A stretch of 64,000 bases of DNA from Cristatella mucedo (Eukaryota; Bryozoa; Phylactolaemata; Cristatellidae), in NCBI GenBank assembly GCA_009760855.2, contig WPIO01000026.1, forward strand, positions 3,664,501 to 3,728,500. Direction: 5' to 3'. Positions 42,560 to 64,000 of the stretch are shown one piece after another. Positions within the stretch are counted from its first letter, which is position 1, and each line of letters begins with the position of its first letter. A program made the position numbers and the translations under genes. The notes under the pieces are model-generated. The model saw only the letters and a program-made list of their open reading frames with translations, had not been told where the DNA came from and did not search any database.

Positions 42560-43505
42560 TGCATAGCATCCTCTAAGAGAACTTAATCTCTTCCTAAGCA
42601 CTTTGCCTATTCTGCTAGTACAAGCAAGAACACTAACGAGAAGACAACATAAAGACAACAAGAATAACATGGTTAGGGGTGACATGCACAGGGTCAGCAT
42701 GCAAGTAGGGTTAGTGGCAGCATGCACAGTGTCAGCATGCATATGCACATAAAGGACGAATCACAGGGACCCACTAAATGCTGAGATAAATAGATGTTTT
42801 TAGTTTCTTTTTAAATGTGGACAAGTCAGGTGATGTCATGATGCAAGTCGGGAGTGAGTTCCAGGCTATGGGCCGATACGAACTAAAGGCACTGTCTACA
42901 AAGAATTTGAGATTTTACGAGGTATAGGTAAACAGTTAGATTCTGAAAAGCAGGTGGTACTGTGCTTAACCTGGTGGGGAAGTTGATCTGATAGGTATGC
43001 TGGAGCCAAAGAATGAAGTGACCTAAAAGTGAGTGACAAAACCTTAAAAAATATAATTCATTTGTATAGCGCCCCAAGAGAACTTAATCTCTATTCAGGC
43101 GCTTCACATATGCCTCCGGGCTCGAGCCCATAACCTCAGCAAGACTTTGGTCGGGGGGGGGGGCGAGCACCTTAACCGCTGGACCACCTTGAAGTCGATG
43201 CGTTGCTTGACTGGGAGCCAGTGCAGATCGGCGAGAAGTGGTGTGGTGTGGCAACTGCACTGCTCACGGCAGACAAGCCTAGCTACACAGTTTTGCACCA
43301 GCTATAAGCGCCTGATTGCGCAGGCCAGTAGACCAGCAAGCAGTGAGTTACAGAAGTCAAGACGGGATGTCACAAATGCATGGACCAACTTAGATGATAT
43401 CCATGTCTAAACAAGCTCGAATTTTTTTATAGCAATGTTACATAGCTGAAAGTAGGCAGACTTGATTGTGGAGCTGATGTGGTCGTCTAGCGAAAGGTCA
43501 CTTTT
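42560..43505 (-). mobile_element. LINE A 3' portion, interrupted by SINE1
   Basis: LINE A tail and C-terminal region in minus orientation, including 'gttgcttgactgggagccagtgcagatcgg' and 'gttttgcaccagctataagcgcctga'. A SINE1 copy splits it at 43046-43185. It ends at about 43505, where a plus-strand LINE A tail starts. Confidence 0.85.
43046..43185 (-). mobile_element. SINE1 nested in LINE A
   Basis: The host LINE A sequence reads ...caaaacctt before and accttgaagtcgatg after the insert. The short duplication (acctt) fits target-primed insertion. The SINE shows the same head, B-box-like ggctcgagccc and tail as the copy at 41701. Confidence 0.85.
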
Positions 43506-43760
43506 ATTTAGTGGTTCCTTGCGATTCGTCCTTTGTGTGCTTAGCATGCTAACACTGTGCCTGCTGGTACAAACCATATCTACATGCTGACCCTGTGAAT
43601 GTCACATCTAACAATGTTATGCTTGACGACACTGCGAATGTTACCACTAACCATTTGGTCATGCTTTTTGTACAGCATCTGCAAAGTGCCTAGAAAGAGA
43701 TTCAGTTCTCTTAGGGTGCTATACTAAAGTATTATTATTTTATTATTATTATAAAAAGCT
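43506..43760 (+). mobile_element. LINE A 3' tail, plus orientation
   Basis: Tail-only fragment ending in 'gcaaagtgcctagaaagagattcagttctc' and a (TTA)n stretch. It is joined head to head with the minus-strand copy on its left, forming an inverted pair. Confidence 0.8.
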
Positions 43761-61448
<17,688 letters not shown>

Positions 61449-63649
61449 GCCATCTAGCAACTCGGGTCACCGTTCACCACCATTACGAATGTCTCCTGGC
61501 CACAAATGGTACCGTCATCGGAAGAGGCAGCGTGATCGTCGTCTGATGCCGAGAAGGACTAGTGGAAGAGACCAAGTGATCACCATCCAACGCCGATTGG
61601 ATTCAGGGGGTGGGGATGAGGTCACCGTGGCATTATGCAGTTGGCTTTGCAGCCAAGCCATTGGCCGTTTGCCATGTACAGTCGAGTGCCACCACTACCA
61701 GTCATGCATGGCCGAGTATGGCTTGAGGACTAGTCTATTTTTGTGATATTGCTGTTCAACTTTATAGATGCCATAGCTATATACCGTCCAATGCAGCACT
61801 TGCTGGCGGAGCTGTGGCTGCGCCGAACTGGCTAGGATTTTTGCGTCAGACCAATGAGGTAAACAGTGTGCCTGGACCTGGACCTTGCCGACTGCCAAAA
61901 GCAAAATGGGGAGTTACAGGTTATTTCGTCTACGTCTCGTATTCCGAAATCAGCAGAGCTTTAAAATGCAACTGCTGATTCTTTTTGATTGATATATCTC
62001 ACCCTGTATGTTTCGTGGCTGAATGCAAGTAAAACTTTCGGGGGAAAAATGCTAATAATTCTCCCAATATATATTTAATCGATACACATACGGGTTTCCA
62101 TTTTAGGGCTGGCTAGCTCTGCCGAAAAATTGACTGGTTTGCGGCTTCTTCAGTATAATGACATGCTCTATCAGCTGTCTCGAATGCCGTTTGCTTTGCT
62201 CTGTCGCATTTAAGCCTCTATCGTCGGCTAAAAGCATCGACTAAAAGCATAGCTGAAGAAATAGTTGGACACGAGCGCCGTAGCGCTATGCATAGTACAG
62301 TGATTTTTGCAGATCGGGAGAGGGTTTTGGAGATCGTATCAGTGATATACTTTAACAATTATAAGCAGCTGTTAATAATGTTTGTTGCATTTAGCTATCA
62401 CTGATTGGAGGGGCTAAATGTCAGGTATTTGGAAAATAAGCTGGAGTCCTACTGCTGGTGGCTTAAAGGCGACTTAGCATCTTCACATTGCCTGCCGAGC
62501 GACCGGATGCCCACGCCTTAAAAGTCACATTCACTTGCTATATTAGTTATATTTTGCACTGCTGGTTAGGCCAAGCACAGAGAGCACTTCAGCCCTGTAG
62601 AAGCTGTGCTCCATTTGCTGCTTTGACATTCAGAAACAATTGTGGGCTATTAGCTGCTACGTTTCTTTCAGTTTGACTCAAAATGGCCGAGAGAGAGATA
62701 GAGAGACCATCACCAGTTAGGCCAGCCCGTCGTCGTCCTGGCCAGTCGGCCCTGTAGCTGCAGATGGGGTGGCAGCGAATTCATTGGCTACCCAAGTGCC
62801 TACTTAGGGAGTGATGACTATAAGCAGATTAATTTTGACAGAAATCTGCTTGTCGTAGCACAGCTTTACAAGCTTATATCAACCTTGCTCAAATACCGGA
62901 CTCGAAAAGATGGCCAGTGGTACGAAGCCACGAGGGAATCAGTAGGTAACAGAGGTTTTTGCTGTCAATCCACTCTTTATCAACTATCTAGCCCACTCGT
63001 GCTCATCACCTTTGACAAAATCTATTGGGGACTACTGAACAAACGACATACCTAGCAAGTTGCTCTTTCTGTATATGACATTTATCACTCAGCGACCAAT
63101 GGATCAAAATGACTGCTCACCAATACCATGTAATCGTAGTCATTGATTTGGGAAAGATATCCTCTCTCCCACCACTGCAGGCAAAATGGTTGCTAGATAG
63201 GCAGCCAGTTTGTAATTATCAAACATTCAGAGTAAACAGGGATTCGGTTCAGGAACGAAGTGAAATACTAAAGTCGAGACTTTTAAGCACTGTGTCGAAC
63301 GTCGACAGAAATGTTGTCTAGATCAGCAGAATACTGCACCGGTAAACCAGAGGCTGATGTAGCCGATACCCTCGTGTTGTGCCAAATAGTTTTGGTCGGA
63401 CGTCTTCACTTGCTATTTTTTTCACTCATCGGGTAGGTGTTGCATGGAAGGGTGTGCAGTCACGTGTATGCCCATTATGTGGGTTAGAGTCCCGAAGACT
63501 GGCCTTCCAATGAAGGTCACGAGATTGCAGATGAACTCGGCAGCAGCTTTACCAGTTTTTCGGCAGAAATTTCATCTCTTGCCGGGCACCCAGTTTCTGA
63601 GAGCATCTGAAACGACACTCGGGGAAAAGGAGTCAAGTTAAAGTAAATG
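61449..63649. other. PI4K2 3' UTR and flank; no further gene recognised
   Basis: The 3' UTR must begin at 61449. No AATAAA was recognised in the following 1 kb, so its end is undefined. No other domain-bearing frame is visible. Confidence 0.45.
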
Positions 63650-63795
63650 TCAGCTGACCAAACAGCTTCATTCATATACATAGCTGCAGAAGAGTGGCCA
63701 TTAACCCGTGCTTGAATTGGACAATGAAAGATTGCCTGCTACATGACTCCAACCCACGACCTTAATCGTGAAGAGGCAGCACCTTACCAAGGGGA
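63650..63795 (-). mobile_element. SINE2 copy at right edge
   Basis: The reverse complement shows a B-box-like 'gtcgtgggttggagtc', then 'ggcaatctttcattgtcc' and 'ggccactcttctgcagctatgtatatgaatgaagctg'. Decayed but recognisable. Confidence 0.6.
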
Positions 63796-64000
63796 GTGTG
63801 ACCACGACGGTCCATTTCCTAAGGACGGTGCACATTCGATGACGGATCTGCAGAATGCCTTTGACGTGGACATTCAACAGCACCAAAGCAAGCTCCGAAT
63901 TATGGCCGCCCTTGAGGTTCCTTCAGCGACTAGGTCCTCCTTTGTCAGGCGTTGACCTAAATTGACGTTCTTAGTCTAGCTGTGAGCACCCAAGTCTCTC

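Noticed and set aside
43100-43190. tRNA-like A and B boxes at 41.8, 43.15, 56.5 kb and in SINE2 copies
   Set aside because: They belong to SINE heads with fixed tails; none folds as a plausible functional tRNA with an acceptor stem.

Overview
The window is genomic DNA of a multicellular animal, most likely an invertebrate. The evidence is a spliced gene with GT-AG introns, many non-LTR retrotransposon and SINE copies, and long (TC)n, (TG)n and (CA)n microsatellites. I cannot place it in a phylum from the sequence alone.

Region by region. (1) 1-24.3 kb is repeat-rich host DNA. It is dominated by an L2/CR1-like LINE ('LINE A') whose 3' tail ends in (ATT)n, a second LINE ('LINE B'), and two tRNA-derived SINE families. 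A 1.5 kb insertion with an 8-bp target duplication splits one LINE A copy. Two candidate host exons stand out here: 9845-10067 and 21022-21434. The second encodes a RHIM-like motif near a C-terminus. (2) About 24.4-39.7 kb is an AT-rich integrated DNA-virus-like element of the Polinton/Maverick-adintovirus type. It carries a broken protein-primed family B DNA polymerase, an FtsK/HerA-type packaging ATPase, an adenain-like protease remnant, a phospholipase A2 virion protein, a penton-like capsid protein, a truncated capsid-like ORF, an HNH nuclease, a zinc-ribbon protein with an 11-residue tandem repeat, and three tandem fibre-like genes on the minus strand. Most of its genes have a TATA(G/A)GA-type motif within a few bases of the ATG. 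No integrase or full major capsid gene was found. The element is decayed and its right end looks cut. (3) 39.7-45 kb is again host repeats. (4) 45,053-61,448 is a complete type II phosphatidylinositol 4-kinase gene (PI4K2) on the plus strand. It has nine coding exons and 456 codons, all phases consistent, and one GC-AG intron. Its introns carry LINE, SINE and microsatellite insertions. (5) 61.4-64 kb is the 3' flank.

How the parts work together. In the viral element the polymerase would copy the genome. The ATPase, protease, PLA2 protein, penton-like and fibre-like proteins would form a virion module (packaging, maturation, membrane breach, attachment). The LINE A tail is shared by SINE1, which suggests that LINE A mobilised SINE1. 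The host kinase is independent of all this.
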